Shown: positions 45,964 through 57,000, numbered from the stretch's first letter. The stretch: DNA of 64,000 nt from Planctomyces sp. SH-PL62 (GCF_001610895.1 NZ_CP011273.1:4836001-4900000); one strand, 5' to 3'. Program-made: numbers and translations. The notes: generated by a model not told the origin, from the letters alone.

Positions 45964-47079
45964 ATGTCCCGATTCTCCCGCTTCTCGATCACGGCCGCAG
46001 TCCTCGCCTCCCTGACCCTCTTCCTCTCACCGACGTCGCGAGGCGAGGAGCCGAAAAGGGAGAAGGTCTTCGTCGGCTATCTCTTCGGCCCGCCGAAGGA
46101 TCTGAACTACGCCCTCTACACCCACATTTGCCACGCCTTCGTGACGGCCGGGGGGGATGGCCGGCTCAACCCGAATCGGAGCGTCCCCAGCCGCGCGGTC
46201 ACGACCGAAGCCCACGCGGCCGGCGTGAAAGTCCTCGTCTCCCTGGGGGGATGGGGCTGGGACGACCAGTTCCGCGAGATCGTCGCCGATCCCAAAGCGG
46301 AGGCCCGGTACGTGGAGGCCGTCGTCAAGCTGGTCGACGAGTTCGATTACGACGGCATCGACCTGGACTGGGAATATCCCGACGCCGACAACGAGGTCCC
46401 GGGCTTCGAACGCCTCACCCGGACCTTCCGCAAGCGGCTCGACGCGATCGGAAAGGCCAAGGGCCGGGAGATGCTGGTCACGATGGCGGCCTCGTCCAAC
46501 TTCGGGACGCTCAGCCGACTGGATCCGGCCTTCCTCGTCGAGACGATGGACTGGATCAACGTGATGACCTACGACTTCGCCGGCGCGTGGAGCCCGAGGG
46601 CTGGCCACAACGCCCCCCTGTTCGCCTCGTCCCAGGACGGGCCGAACGGCGGGTCGACCGCCCGCGCCATGCTCGACTTCCTGGAGAAGCGAGGCGTACC
46701 GGCCGACCGGCTCGCCGTCGGCCTGCCGCTGTACGGCCGCGGCTTCCACGTCCCGAAACCCTATACGTCGATCCAGGGAAGCTCCGAGAAGCCATTCGAC
46801 GTGAACTACAAGGACGCCGTGAAGCGGCTGGCCGAGGGCTGGAAGCGGACCTGGGACGACGAGACCAAGGTTCCCTGGCTGACCTCGCCCGACGGCAAGA
46901 AGGTCATCGGCTTCGACGACGCGGAGTCGATCCGCCTCAAGACCGACTGGGCCATGTCCAGGGGCTTCCGCGGGGTCTTCTTCTGGCAGGTGGACGGCGA
47001 TCGGCTCCCCGACGGCTCGAACCCGCTCCAGCAAGCCGCGCATCAGGCGTGGGAGGCGGGACGAGCCGCCCCGAAATGA
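45964..47079 (+). CDS. Secreted glycoside hydrolase family 18 (chitinase-like)
   Basis: A 371-residue exported enzyme. SRFSRFSITAAVLASLTLFL then SPTSRGEE is a signal peptide. The GH18 barrel has VGYLFGPPKDLNYALYTHI, VLVSLGGWGW and the catalytic DxxDxDxE at 130-137 (YDGIDLDWEYPD) with acid Glu 137. NVMTYDFAGAW and the C-terminal GVFFWQVDGD are the other conserved strands. It should hydrolyse chitin or related beta-1,4-GlcNAc polymers with substrate-assisted catalysis. There is no carbohydrate-binding module. It ends a rightward run with the zinc-ribbon and rhomboid genes; the functional link is unclear. Confidence 0.9.
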   Translation: MSRFSRFSITAAVLASLTLFLSPTSRGEEPKREKVFVGYLFGPPKDLNYALYTHICHAFVTAGGDGRLNPNRSVPSRAVTTEAHAAGVKVLVSLGGWGWDDQFREIVADPKAEARYVEAVVKLVDEFDYDGIDLDWEYPDADNEVPGFERLTRTFRKRLDAIGKAKGREMLVTMAASSNFGTLSRLDPAFLVETMDWINVMTYDFAGAWSPRAGHNAPLFASSQDGPNGGSTARAMLDFLEKRGVPADRLAVGLPLYGRGFHVPKPYTSIQGSSEKPFDVNYKDAVKRLAEGWKRTWDDETKVPWLTSPDGKKVIGFDDAESIRLKTDWAMSRGFRGVFFWQVDGDRLPDGSNPLQQAAHQAWEAGRAAPK

Positions 47080-47103
47080 CGCGACGAGAGGCGGCGGAGG
47101 ATC

Positions 47104-48207
47104 TCAGGCGGGAAACCAGACGACCCGTCCGGGATCGACGCCGACCGTCACGGCCTCGCCTTCGCGAAAATCCGCCCCCCCCGGAAGGCGCGCGAGGACG
47201 ACGGCCCCGGCCAGATCCAGCATAATCACCAGGGCGTCCCCCTGGTCCTCAAGGCGTCGGATCGTCGCGGCGGCTTCCCAGGTCCCCCCCGAAGTCGACG
47301 ACGAGGGGACGCCCGGGCTGATCGCGACATGCTCGGGCCGGAAGCCCATCAAAACCCGGCGACGCTCCCCGCTCGTCATCCCCAGCGGGGGGATCGTCAC
47401 GGTCGACCTGATGCTGTGCCTGGGATCCAGGATCACCTCCAGGCTCCCGTCGTCGCCGAGGCCGACCTCGCAGGGGATCAGGTTCATCGGCGGATTGCCG
47501 ACGAACCGGGCGACGAACGGCGTTTCCGGTCGGTCGTGGATCTCGCGAGGACTCCCCACCTGGACGATCCGGCCGCGCTCGATGAGGGCGACCCGACGTC
47601 CCAGCGACAGCGCCTCCGACTGGTCGTGGGTGACGTGGATCAACGTCGGCCGGAGCCGATCGTGGAGGTCGACGAGGTCGCGCCGCAGCGTCGTGCGGAG
47701 CGGTAAATCCAGGCTGGAGAACGGCTCGTCGAGCAGCAGCACCGCGGGGCGAGGCGCGAGGGCCCGGCCGATGGCCGCCCGCTGGCGCTCCCCGCCGGAG
47801 AGTTCATCCGGAGAGCGGGCGAGCAGGCCGTCCAGCCTGAGCAACGCCGCGATCTCGGCGACGCGCCGGCGACGCTCGCCGCGGGGGACGCCCCGCGACC
47901 GGAGGCCGAACTCCAGGTTCCCGGCAACGTCCAGGTGAGGATAGAGCGTGGGATTCTGGAAGACCATCCCGACGTCGCGACGGTGCGGCGGGACCTCGTC
48001 CATCCTCCGGCCGTCGAACCAGACGCTCCCCGAGGTGGGCCGATCCAGCCCCGCGACCAACCGCAGAATCGTCGTCTTCCCCGACCCCGAAGGACCGAGG
48101 ATCGCCCACCGCTCGCCGTCCGGGATCGCCAGGTCCACCCCGTCCAGCGCGGCCGGGCCTCCGGCCACGAACCGGCGGGAGACCCCTCGAAGCTCGATCG
48201 ACGCCAT
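47104..48207 (-). CDS. ABC transporter ATP-binding protein, MalK/UgpC type
   Basis: A 367-residue ATPase. The nucleotide-binding domain has Walker A GPSGSGKTT (39-46), Q loop VGMVFQNPTLYPHLDV, signature LSGGERQRAAIGRAL and Walker B VLLLDEPFSSLD, then the H loop LIHVTHDQSEAL. The C-terminal 130 residues form a TOBE-type regulatory part (VLMGFRPEHVAIS, DQGDALVIMLDLAG). This domain order is that of sugar/polyol importer ATPases. No permease or binding-protein genes are adjacent, so its transporter is encoded elsewhere. It is divergent from the PSD1 gene; a short palindrome (AACAATTGTT) lies between them at 48248-48257. The ATG at 48207 has GGGCGGG upstream. Confidence 0.87.
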   Translation of the reverse strand: MASIELRGVSRRFVAGGPAALDGVDLAIPDGERWAILGPSGSGKTTILRLVAGLDRPTSGSVWFDGRRMDEVPPHRRDVGMVFQNPTLYPHLDVAGNLEFGLRSRGVPRGERRRRVAEIAALLRLDGLLARSPDELSGGERQRAAIGRALAPRPAVLLLDEPFSSLDLPLRTTLRRDLVDLHDRLRPTLIHVTHDQSEALSLGRRVALIERGRIVQVGSPREIHDRPETPFVARFVGNPPMNLIPCEVGLGDDGSLEVILDPRHSIRSTVTIPPLGMTSGERRRVLMGFRPEHVAISPGVPSSSTSGGTWEAAATIRRLEDQGDALVIMLDLAGAVVLARLPGGADFREGEAVTVGVDPGRVVWFPA

Positions 48208-48342
48208 GAATAACCCGCCCCCCGTCGGCCCGGACCGCTCGGCGTCAAACAATTGTTGCTTGCCGGTTCGGCGGCCGTTCCGCACAATACCATCGTGTCG
48301 AGCGAAAGTCCGCGCCTGCATCGATCGGGAGGATGGAGCGTC

Positions 48343-50649
48343 ATGCGTTCGCCTAGCCTCGGCCCCCGCGTCGCGACCCCGCGAAAGCGACTCGCCGCGC
48401 ATGCGACGGCCTGGATCACCCTCGTCGCCGCCTGCGTGACCGCGATGGGGGACGATCCCGAGGGCGAAGCGGGCGCTCCCGCCCCGCTCGCGAAGCTGGA
48501 GAAATTCTCGGCCGATCAGCGCGACCACTGGGCCTACCTGCCCCTGGAGCCCAGCGAGCCCCCCGAGGTCGAGGAATCGGGGTGGATCCGCAACCCGATC
48601 GACCGCTTCATCCTGGCCGACCTGGAGCTGGCCGAACTCCCCCACTCGCCGGAGGCCGACCGCGCCGAGCTGCTCCGCCGCGTCACGTTCGACCTGACCG
48701 GGCTCCCGCCGACCCCGGACGAGGCCGCCGCCTTCCTGGCCGACGACCGGGACGACGCCTACGAACGGGTCGTCGACCGGCTGCTGGACAGCCCCCGCTT
48801 CGGCGAGCGATGGGGCCAGCACTGGCTCGACCTGGCCCACTTCGCCGACTCCAACGGCTTCGAACTCGACGCCGAACGCCCCGACGCCTGGCGCTATCGC
48901 GACTGGGTCATCGACGCCCTCAACGCCGACATGCCGTACGATCGGTTCGTCGCCCTCCAGATCGCCGGCGACGAGATCGCCAGGGGGGACCGCGACGCCC
49001 TGATCGCCACCGGCTTCTGCCGATCCGGCCCCCGCGAGGTCGTCGGCGGCAACATCATCCCCGAGGTCCGGCGCCAGAACGAGCTGACCGAGATCACCGC
49101 GACCGTCGGCTCCGTCTTCCTCGGCCTCACGATCGGCTGCGCCCGCTGCCACGACCACAAGTTCGACGCCATCCCCACCACCGATTACTACCGCCTCCAG
49201 GCGTTTTTCGCCGCCAGCGAGCTGACGGAGCCCTCCCTCGCCGAACCGGCCGAGGTCGAGGCCTTCGAGGCCGCGAAAAAGGCGATCGACGCGAAGACCG
49301 CGCCCCTCAAGCAGGAGATGGCGACGCTCGAGGCTCCGTATCGCGAGGCGATCGCCGCCGAGCGGCGGGCCATGCTTTCCGCCGAGGAAAACGCCCTCCT
49401 GGCGATTCCCGAGAAGGAGCGGACGCCCGAGCAGGTCCGCATCGCCAACGGCCTGGCGAACTCGATCCGGGTCACCTGGGAAGACGTCGCCCACGCCGTC
49501 TCGAAGAACCCGGAAGATTTCGCGCGCCGCGAGTCGCTCAAGCTGCGGATCCACGAGATCGCCCGCACCCTCCCCCGCCCTCCCGCACACGCGATGGCCT
49601 TGACCGATGGATCGGCGACCCCGCCCGACTCGTTCGTCCACCGTCGGGGCGACCCGCTGAGCAAGGGCCCGCGCGTCGAGCCCCGGCCCCCGGGCGTGAT
49701 CCTGGTTTCGCAGCGTCCCGACGCCTTCACCGAGGGGTCAATCCAGGGCGACGAGACGTCGAGCGGCCGTCGCGCCGCGCTCGCGCGCTGGCTGTCCGAT
49801 TCGGGGAACCCCCTGGTCGCCCGGGTGATCGTCAACCGGCTGTGGCAGAATCACTTCGTCCGAGGCCTGGTCATGACCCCCAGCGACTTCGGCGTCCGGG
49901 GCGAACCCCCTTCGCACCCCGAGCTGCTCGACTGGCTGGCCGCCCGACTCATCGACGACGGCTGGCGGCTCAAGCCGATGCACCGGCTGATGGTCACGTC
50001 GGCCGTGTACCGCCAGTCGAGCCGGCCGATCCCGAAGCTGACGGAGCTGGACGAGGAGAACTCGCTGCTCGGCCGGATGAACCGCCGCCGGCTCGACGCC
50101 GAGGGCCTGCGCGACGCCCTGCTGGCCGTCTCTGGGGAGCTGAACCTCAAATCGGGAGGTCCGGGCGTGCTGGCCCCGCTAGAGAAGGAGGTGAAGGACC
50201 TGATCTTCACCGAGGCCGAGGAGGTCGACCTCTGGCCCGTCGACCCCGACCCGACCGAGCATCACCGCCGCTCGATCTACCTGTTCAAGAAACGGAACGT
50301 CCGCTACCCGCTGCTGGAGTCGTTCGACGCGCCCGACAACCAGACGTCCTGCCCCCGACGCGAGACGAGCACCCATGCGCTCCAGGCCCTGAATCTGCTC
50401 AACGGCGATATGGCCCTCGACCGCGCCCACGCGCTGGCCGAACGCCTCCACCGAGAGGCCCCCGGCTCCCCGGCCGACCGGATCCGACGCGCCTACACCG
50501 TGGTCCTCAACCGCGCCCCTTCGGACGACGAACTGACGCACGCGACGACGTTCCTGGACGGCCAGCGCTCCACCTACGGCGAGGCCGCCGCCTGGGACGA
50601 CTTCGCCCTGGCCCTCATCAACAGCAACGAATTCCTGTATATTCCGTAG
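48343..50649 (+). CDS. PSCyt2-PSD1 (DUF1549/DUF1553) protein
   Basis: A 768-residue exported planctomycete protein. The N-terminus has a hydrophobic stretch (HATAWITLVAACVTAM), a signal. DUF1549 follows (PIDRFILADLELAELPHSPE, LLRRVTFDLTGLPPTPDEAA) with the heme-type motif CARCHDHKFDAIPT (CxxCH); DUF1553 is C-terminal (GNPLVARVIVNRLWQNHFVR, LVMTPSDFGVRGEPPSHPEL, YRQSSRPIP). The PSCyt1 heme domain usually found before DUF1549 is absent. The function is unknown; these are thought to be outer surface proteins used in polysaccharide degradation. The ATG at 48343 has GGAG four bases before it. DUF1501, its usual partner, follows after one intervening gene. Confidence 0.88.
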   Translation: MRSPSLGPRVATPRKRLAAHATAWITLVAACVTAMGDDPEGEAGAPAPLAKLEKFSADQRDHWAYLPLEPSEPPEVEESGWIRNPIDRFILADLELAELPHSPEADRAELLRRVTFDLTGLPPTPDEAAAFLADDRDDAYERVVDRLLDSPRFGERWGQHWLDLAHFADSNGFELDAERPDAWRYRDWVIDALNADMPYDRFVALQIAGDEIARGDRDALIATGFCRSGPREVVGGNIIPEVRRQNELTEITATVGSVFLGLTIGCARCHDHKFDAIPTTDYYRLQAFFAASELTEPSLAEPAEVEAFEAAKKAIDAKTAPLKQEMATLEAPYREAIAAERRAMLSAEENALLAIPEKERTPEQVRIANGLANSIRVTWEDVAHAVSKNPEDFARRESLKLRIHEIARTLPRPPAHAMALTDGSATPPDSFVHRRGDPLSKGPRVEPRPPGVILVSQRPDAFTEGSIQGDETSSGRRAALARWLSDSGNPLVARVIVNRLWQNHFVRGLVMTPSDFGVRGEPPSHPELLDWLAARLIDDGWRLKPMHRLMVTSAVYRQSSRPIPKLTELDEENSLLGRMNRRRLDAEGLRDALLAVSGELNLKSGGPGVLAPLEKEVKDLIFTEAEEVDLWPVDPDPTEHHRRSIYLFKKRNVRYPLLESFDAPDNQTSCPRRETSTHALQALNLLNGDMALDRAHALAERLHREAPGSPADRIRRAYTVVLNRAPSDDELTHATTFLDGQRSTYGEAAAWDDFALALINSNEFLYIP

Positions 50650-50701
50650 GGGCCCCGCCGCGATCGTCCGCAGGGATTCGAAGGCCGAGGGGAAAGTCGC
50701 C

Positions 50702-51379
50702 ATGTCCGTCGAAACGGAAATCGGGATCGAGCCCGAGACGATGCAGGACCTGATCGACCGGCTGGGCGGCGTGGCCCCGGCCCGCATCCTGATGAAGCCC
50801 CCCCCCGGCTCCGCGACCGAGGCGGACGCGATCGCCGTCAACGAGAAGAAACGCGTCCTCTGCGAGCTGGTCGACGGCGTCCTGGTGGAGAAGGGGATGG
50901 GGCACGTCGAGTCGATCATCGCCGGGGCGATCCACGCCATGATCCGCGCGTTCGTCCGGAGTCGGAAGCTCGGCGTCACCACGGTCGCCGACGGCCCGTA
51001 TCGGGTCGCCCCCGGAGTGGTCCTTGTCCCGGACGTGGCCTTCGTGAGCTGGGGCCGGTATCCAGGCGGCCGGGTGGGGAGAGAGGCGATCGCGGATGTC
51101 AGCCCCGACCTGGCGGTCGAGGTGCTGAGCGCCAGCAATACGCCGGCCGAGATGAGTCGGAAGCGGCGGTTGTATTTCGATTCGGGGACGCAATCGGTCT
51201 GGATGGTGGACCCCGTGGAGCGAACGATCGTGATCCACGAGCGCGAGGCCGCCCAGCCCCGGACCTACCGCGAGACGGACGTGATCGAGCTCCGTGACAT
51301 CCTTCCCGGGTTCCGCCTGTCGCTCGCCGAATTGTTCGGCGAGCTCGACGAAACTCGAGACGCCCCGGCGATCTCTTGA
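50702..51379 (+). CDS. Uma2-family protein (DUF820, PD-(D/E)XK fold)
   Basis: A 225-residue protein of the Uma2/DUF820 restriction-endonuclease-like family. The core has [40 protein letters not shown], the D-x-E-x-(L/V) motif [14 protein letters not shown] and the lysine of the [20 protein letters not shown] strand; all putative catalytic residues are present. The family is massively expanded in cyanobacteria and planctomycetes, and has no proven role. It sits 52 bases after the PSD1 gene and 11 bases before the DUF1501 gene, on the same strand, breaking up a pair that is usually adjacent. The ATG is at 50702, preceded by GGAAAG. Confidence 0.85.
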   Translation: MSVETEIGIEPETMQDLIDRLGGVAPARILMKPPPGSATEADAIAVNEKKRVLCELVDGVLVEKGMGHVESIIAGAIHAMIRAFVRSRKLGVTTVADGPYRVAPGVVLVPDVAFVSWGRYPGGRVGREAIADVSPDLAVEVLSASNTPAEMSRKRRLYFDSGTQSVWMVDPVERTIVIHEREAAQPRTYRETDVIELRDILPGFRLSLAELFGELDETRDAPAIS

Positions 51380-51390
51380 GGCCCTCATTC

Positions 51391-52851
51391 ATGTTTCCTC
51401 ATGCGAACACCTGTCCCGGCCCCGGCGTCACGGCCCCGGAGATCGACCCGCTCAACCGCCGCCAGTGGCTGAAGCGGACGGGGAACGGCTTCGGCCTGCT
51501 GGCGTTGGCGTCGCTGCTAGAGCGGTCGGCGAAGGCCGACGGCTCGACGAACCCGCTGGCGGCGAAGGCCGGGCACCATCCGGCCAGGGCCAAGCGGTGC
51601 ATCTTCCTGTTCATGACCGGCGGCCCCAGCCAGATGGACCTGTTCGACCCCAAGCCGATGCTGGCCAAGCTCGACGGCCAGCCGCTCCCCCCCAGCTTCG
51701 GCAAGATCCACAGCCAGTTCCTGGAGAGCGACCCGCTCTGCCTGGCGTCGAAGCGGAAATGGGGACGCTACGGCGAGTCCGGCATGGACATGTCCGACCT
51801 CGTGCCCCACCTGCACAAGCACGCCGACGACATCGCCCTGATCCGCTCGTGCGTGGCCGACAGCGTGATCCACGCCCCGGCCATGTACCAGATGATGACC
51901 GGGCGGGTGTTGACGGGGTATCCCAGCCTCGGGAGCTGGGTGACGTACGGCCTGGGCTCCGAGAGCGACGACCTGCCGTCGTACGTCGTGATGACCCAGC
52001 CCGAGGGGACGCCCGAAGGGGGCGCGCCCTGCTGGGGCGCCGGCTTCCTCCCCGCCCACCATCAGGGGACCCTCCTCCGCGGCGGCCCCGCGCCGATCGT
52101 CAATCTCAAGCCCACCCGCGGCTTCGATCCGTCGCGCCAGCGTCGCGTCCTGGACCTGCTCCGGGACATGAACGAGCGCGGGCTGGACCCGGCCGACACC
52201 GAGCTTTCCGCCCGGATCGCCTCGTACGAGCTGGCGTACCGGATGCAAAGCGCCGCGCCCGAGGCGGTGGACCTCGCGACCGAATCGGCCCGGACCAAGG
52301 CGATGTACGGCCTCGACGACGAGCGAACCGCAGAGTTCGGCGGCCGCTGCCTGCTCGCCCGCCGGCTCGTCGAGCGCGGCGTGCGGTTCGTCCAGCTCTA
52401 CTCCGGCGGCGGCCCCGTCGCCATGCAGTGGGACGCGCACGACGACATCGACGCCAACCATGAGAAGATGTGCGGCCTGACCGACCAGCCCGTCGCCGCC
52501 CTCCTGACCGACCTCAAGGAGCGCGGGCTGCTCGACGAGACCCTGGTGGTCTGGGGGGGCGAGTTCGGCCGGACCCCGGTCCGCCAGGGGGGCGGGCGGG
52601 GCCGCGACCACAACTCCACCGGCTTCACCATGTGGATGGCCGGCGGCGGCGTGAAGGGGGGGACGATCCTCGGCGAGACCGACGAGATCGGCCTGAACCA
52701 GATCGCCGACCGCGCGCACGTCAACGACATCCACGCGACGATCCTCCACCTGATGGGGATCGATCACCTGAAGTTGACGCACCTGCACAGCGGCCGGGAC
52801 GAACGCCTCACCGACGTCGCCGGTCGGGTCCTCACGCCGTTGCTGGCCTGA
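51391..52851 (+). CDS. DUF1501 (sulfatase-like) exported protein
   Basis: A 486-residue protein typical of planctomycetes. The leader [20 protein letters not shown] is Tat-like. The DUF1501 domain follows: [72 protein letters not shown] and [20 protein letters not shown]. It belongs to the alkaline-phosphatase/sulfatase fold, but the activity is unproven. The usual partner is PSCyt2-PSD1, here 741 bases upstream with an Uma2 gene between. The ATG at 51391 has only a weak GAGG; it begins 11 bases after the Uma2 stop. Confidence 0.9.
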   Translation: MFPHANTCPGPGVTAPEIDPLNRRQWLKRTGNGFGLLALASLLERSAKADGSTNPLAAKAGHHPARAKRCIFLFMTGGPSQMDLFDPKPMLAKLDGQPLPPSFGKIHSQFLESDPLCLASKRKWGRYGESGMDMSDLVPHLHKHADDIALIRSCVADSVIHAPAMYQMMTGRVLTGYPSLGSWVTYGLGSESDDLPSYVVMTQPEGTPEGGAPCWGAGFLPAHHQGTLLRGGPAPIVNLKPTRGFDPSRQRRVLDLLRDMNERGLDPADTELSARIASYELAYRMQSAAPEAVDLATESARTKAMYGLDDERTAEFGGRCLLARRLVERGVRFVQLYSGGGPVAMQWDAHDDIDANHEKMCGLTDQPVAALLTDLKERGLLDETLVVWGGEFGRTPVRQGGGRGRDHNSTGFTMWMAGGGVKGGTILGETDEIGLNQIADRAHVNDIHATILHLMGIDHLKLTHLHSGRDERLTDVAGRVLTPLLA

Positions 52852-52885
52852 GGCCCGGCCGACTTCGGCTCGGTCGATCGATCGA

Positions 52886-53902
52886 TCAGCCCACCTGCTG
52901 CTGTTTCTGGTGGACCGGGCCGTCGTAATTCTTCGTCGTCTTGAACCCCTCGTACCGGCCGTCGCTGGCGGCGGCCTTGTACTTGTCCTCAAGCGCGGCT
53001 AGTTCGTCGCGGGCCATCGCCTTGAGGTTCCGGACGATCTTGAGATTCTGCTCGAGGATCTCCTCCGAATCCATACCCGAGACGAGGGCCGAGATGGGCA
53101 GCGAGAGGACGTAGCGGAGCGCCTGCTCGACGGGGACCTTGACGTTGCTCACGATCCCGCCGTTGCCGCCCAGGCTCTTCATCGCGATCGCGCCGATCCC
53201 GCGCTCGACGAGGACCGGCAGCACCTGCTTCTGGAAGCTGCGGAACGTGCCGTCGAGGACGTTGAGCGGCATCTGGACCGTGGCCCAGTCGTAGGGCTTG
53301 GCCAGCATCTTGAGGTGCACCTCGGGGTTGCGGTGGCCGGTGAAGCCGATGTGCCGGACCTTCCCCTGCTCCTTGGCCTTGAGCGCCACCTCGATCGCCC
53401 CTTCGGCGGCGAAGACCCGATCCGGGTCCTTGTCGTAATTGATCTCGTGGAACTGCCAGAGGTCCAGGTGGTCGGTGCGGAGCCGCCGGAGGCTGTCGTC
53501 CAGGTTGGACTGGGCTTCCTTGGCGGTGCGACCGCAGACCTTGGTCATCAGGAAGACCTTGTCGCGGAGCTTGCCCTCTTCAAGGGCCTTCCCCATGCGT
53601 TCCTCGCCGCCGCCGTCGTGGTAGTCCCAGGCGTTGTCGAGGAAGGTGATCCCCTCGTCGACCGCCCGCTGGATCAGGCGGAGGGAATCCTTCTCCTCCC
53701 TGGCCCGGGTGCAATGGTGGCCGCCGAGCGCCAGCAGCGAGACCTTCTCGCCGGTCTTGCCGAGCGGACGCAGGGGGACGCCCTGCTCGTTGGCTTCCTC
53801 GGAGGCGACGAGCGACGCGCCCAGCGACATCGCGGCGAAGCCGGCGGCTCCCACCTGGAGCACCTCGCGTCGATTGGGATGGAGGTTGTTCGAGGGATTC
53901 AT
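52886..53902 (-). CDS. Aldo/keto reductase, exported (Tat)
   Basis: A 338-residue oxidoreductase. HPNRREVLQVGAAGFAAMSL is a Tat signal (RRxVL). The AKR barrel begins VPLRPLGKTGEKVSLLALGG; LDNAWDYHDGGGEERMGKAL has the catalytic tyrosine, KVFLMTKVCGR the lysine and LDLWQFHEI the histidine, so the tetrad is present. NADPH-binding residues follow in ISALVSGMDSEEILEQNL. Being Tat-exported, it would act in the periplasm with cofactor loaded in the cytoplasm. The ATG at 53902 has AGGAG at eight bases. Substrate unknown. It is convergent with the DUF1501 gene. Confidence 0.87.
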   Translation of the reverse strand: MNPSNNLHPNRREVLQVGAAGFAAMSLGASLVASEEANEQGVPLRPLGKTGEKVSLLALGGHHCTRAREEKDSLRLIQRAVDEGITFLDNAWDYHDGGGEERMGKALEEGKLRDKVFLMTKVCGRTAKEAQSNLDDSLRRLRTDHLDLWQFHEINYDKDPDRVFAAEGAIEVALKAKEQGKVRHIGFTGHRNPEVHLKMLAKPYDWATVQMPLNVLDGTFRSFQKQVLPVLVERGIGAIAMKSLGGNGGIVSNVKVPVEQALRYVLSLPISALVSGMDSEEILEQNLKIVRNLKAMARDELAALEDKYKAAASDGRYEGFKTTKNYDGPVHQKQQQVG

Positions 53903-54078
53903 TGCGATTTCTCCTGGTAAGGCCCAAGGGCTTCGCGCGGCGAGCGTGCGAGTTCCCCTCTCGACGCCCGCAAATCGCGGACCGCAGCCGCGTCCGGCCC
54001 GTCGTTCGTCGACGCGATTGTACGCGATCGCCGCGCCGCTCGCCCGGCTCCAGATCCAGCCGGTACGTCGTCCCTCGC

Positions 54079-57000
54079 TCAAGGTCCCGGTTCCGGCGTG
54101 GGCGTCGGCTCCGGCTTCTGTTCGGTCCGGCCCAACAGATACGAAAACAGGTCGTAGAACTCGGATTCGGGGATCTGCCGGGCGAGGTCGGCGGGCATGG
54201 GGGAGAGCTGGACCACCTTTCGCTCCTCGACCTCCTCCAGGGGGATTCGGACCTCGCGGCCCTGATCGTCGGCGAGGACCAAGACCTGGCCTTCCTCGCG
54301 GAGCAGCAGGCCGCTGACGACGCGGCCGTCGCCGAGGGCCAGGATGGTGGTGCGGAACATCTGGTCGACGTTCCGATTGGGATCGAGGACGTCTTCGAGC
54401 AGCCGGTCGAGCCCGCGGACCCCGACGCCGTCGAGCTGCGGGCCGACGCGGGCCCCCTTGCCTTCCATCTGGTGGCAGACGCCGCAACGGACTTCGAACG
54501 CCTTGGCGCCGGCGGTCGGCTCATGAGTCGCGTTCTGGAACCCTTCGCGGCGCTGGTCCAGGAAGGCGCGAAGCTGCTCGTCGGCGGGCGGGAGCCCGGC
54601 CAGCAGGGTGGCGATCCGATCGGCCACGTCCGGGATCTCGGCGTTTTCCAGGCCGATCACGATCGGACGCTGCTGGAGGAGGCGGGCCGACGCCTTGCCC
54701 GCGGCGACGGCGGCCAGGAACGCCTCGGCCCCGTCCTTGCGGCGGACGAGCGCCGCGGCGGCCGTGTACTGGAGCGCCTCGGGAGCGATCGCCAGCGACG
54801 CCAGGACCGCCTCCCGCGCCTCGGGCTTCTCGATGTTCGCGAGCGCGACGGCCGCCGCCTCGCGGAGCGGGAGCGACAGCCGGCCGTCGTCGAGCGCCCC
54901 CTTCAGGCGGGCCAAACCGGCCGGCATGTCGAGCGCGGCGATCACCGCGAGGGCCTCGGCGCGGCGGCTCTCCGGGAGATCCTCGCGGCCGAAGACGGCT
55001 TCCAGGCCGGGGATGGCCTCCTGAAGCTGGAACCCCTTCACGGCCTCGATCCCCGCGTTCACATCGTCGCCGTTCTTGGAGCCGAGGAACGCCGAGACGA
55101 GATCCAGGGCCGCCTGGCGAACCTCGGCGGGCGTCCCGGTCCCCCGCTCCTGCATTCCCTGCTGGATCATCTTGAGGAGGTCGAGGCGACGCCGGGGGTC
55201 CGGGTCGCCGGAGGCCACCAGCTCGGAGAGCGCGGGGGCGAGGTCCGCGGCGCCGTAGCGGGCCACGTGGTGGATATAGCGGGCGACGTTCTCCGGGCTC
55301 TCGGGGAAGTTCTGGATGTGGGTCAGGAGGAACGCCGCCGGCGCGGCGGCCGGCACGGCGACCGCGACGTCAGCCAGGTCGGCACGGTCCTTGTCGTTGA
55401 GCGGCAAGGCGGCGATCCGGGACCAGATCGAATCGTCCTTCAACTGGTCCCGAAGCGCCATCCGCGCGACGTGGACCAGGTGGGTGTCCTCGGCGGTCGT
55501 CGACTGCCGCAATCGCAGCAACGGCCGCACGAAGGCGATCTCGGGATGCGCCCCCAGGACCTCGGCCGCGGCCCGGCGGACGTGGGGGTCGGGGTGCTCG
55601 ATCGAGGCCATGGCGAAGGCGCGGGTCGCCGGTGCGAGCGTCGGGCGGTCGACGAGGATGCGCAGGCCGTGGACGCGGACGGCCGGCTCGGCGGGCGTCC
55701 GGGCGACCCGCAGCAACGTCTCGTCGTCGAGCTTGCCGAGCCGTTCGAGCACCCAGAGGGCGTGCACGAGCTGGGGGGTCGGCCTCGAATCATGGCTCAG
55801 GATCTCGCGGAGCCGGGCGACGGCTTCTTCGCCCCCCCGTTCCACGAGCTGATTGGCCGCGGCGGTGCGGACGGGGAGCGTCGGGCTGGCCAGGTCGGCC
55901 GTCAGGGCCTCGACGCCGGCCGTCGTGCGGTCGACGGCCTCGGGGGAAGGCGCCGGGCGGCCGTCGAACCCCTTGTAGACGATCCGCCAGATCCGCCCGC
56001 TGGTGCGGTCGCGGCCGGGGTGGGTCAGCGGGACCTCGTAGTGGCCGATGATCCGGTTGTAGAAGTCCGCGACGTAGATCGCGCCGTCGGGTCCCAGCTC
56101 CAGGTCCACCGGGCGGAACCAGTTGTCCTCGCTCCAGAGGAAGTCCGGCTGCTCGATCCCCCTGGGGCTCGATCCGTCCCATTCGAGCTTGTCGTGGTTG
56201 ATCCGGTTGGTGACCACGTTGCCGATGAAGACGGTCTTCCGATACTCCTCGGGATACTGGTTCGCCTGATAGCTGACGATGCCCGAGATCGCCGTGGAGC
56301 CGTGGTCGTGCGTGACCATCTCGGGGGCGTAGTTCAGGCCGTCGTCGGGCTTGCCGAAGCTGGGGTAGTAGCCCCCCCGGATCAGCTGGTAGAGGGGCTT
56401 GCTGTGGCAGTCGCACGAATAGAGATATCCCATCTCGTCGAAGGCCAGCCCGAACGGGTTGACCTGGCCGTGCGAGACGTACTCGGCGTGGGAGCCGTCG
56501 GGCCGCATCCGGTAGGTGTTGCCGGAGTTCATCTTGATCGCCTGCTTATCCTGTCCCGCGACCTCGGAATCGTTCGAGAAGCCGTGGCAGGCGTAGATCC
56601 AGCCGTCATATCCCCAGGTGAAGTTGTTGGTCATCCCGTGGGTGTCGCGATTGCCGAAGATCCCGTACAGCGGCTCCTTGACGTCGGCCTTGCCGTCCCC
56701 GTCGGAGTCCTTGAGCAGCCAGATGTTCGGGATGCTGTGGACCAGCGCCTCCTTCGCGGAGGGCCGGGGGAGGAGCCCGATCGGGATGTTCAGGCCGTCC
56801 GCGAAGGTCTCGATCTTCCGCGCCCGGCCGTCGGGCCCGAAGTCGGACAGGATCTTCACCGTGTCGCGAGGCTTCGCGCCCTCGGCCGCGGCGTACGGGT
56901 ATTCGATGGTGTCCGTGATCCAGAGCCGTCCGCGATCGTCGAACGCCAGGTTCAGGGGCTTCTGGATGTCGGGATCGGCCGCGACGAGCTGGACCTCGAA

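Noticed and set aside
48248-48257. AACAATTGTT palindrome between divergent genes
   Set aside because: Ten bases only; common by chance and no adjacent promoter pair is clear.
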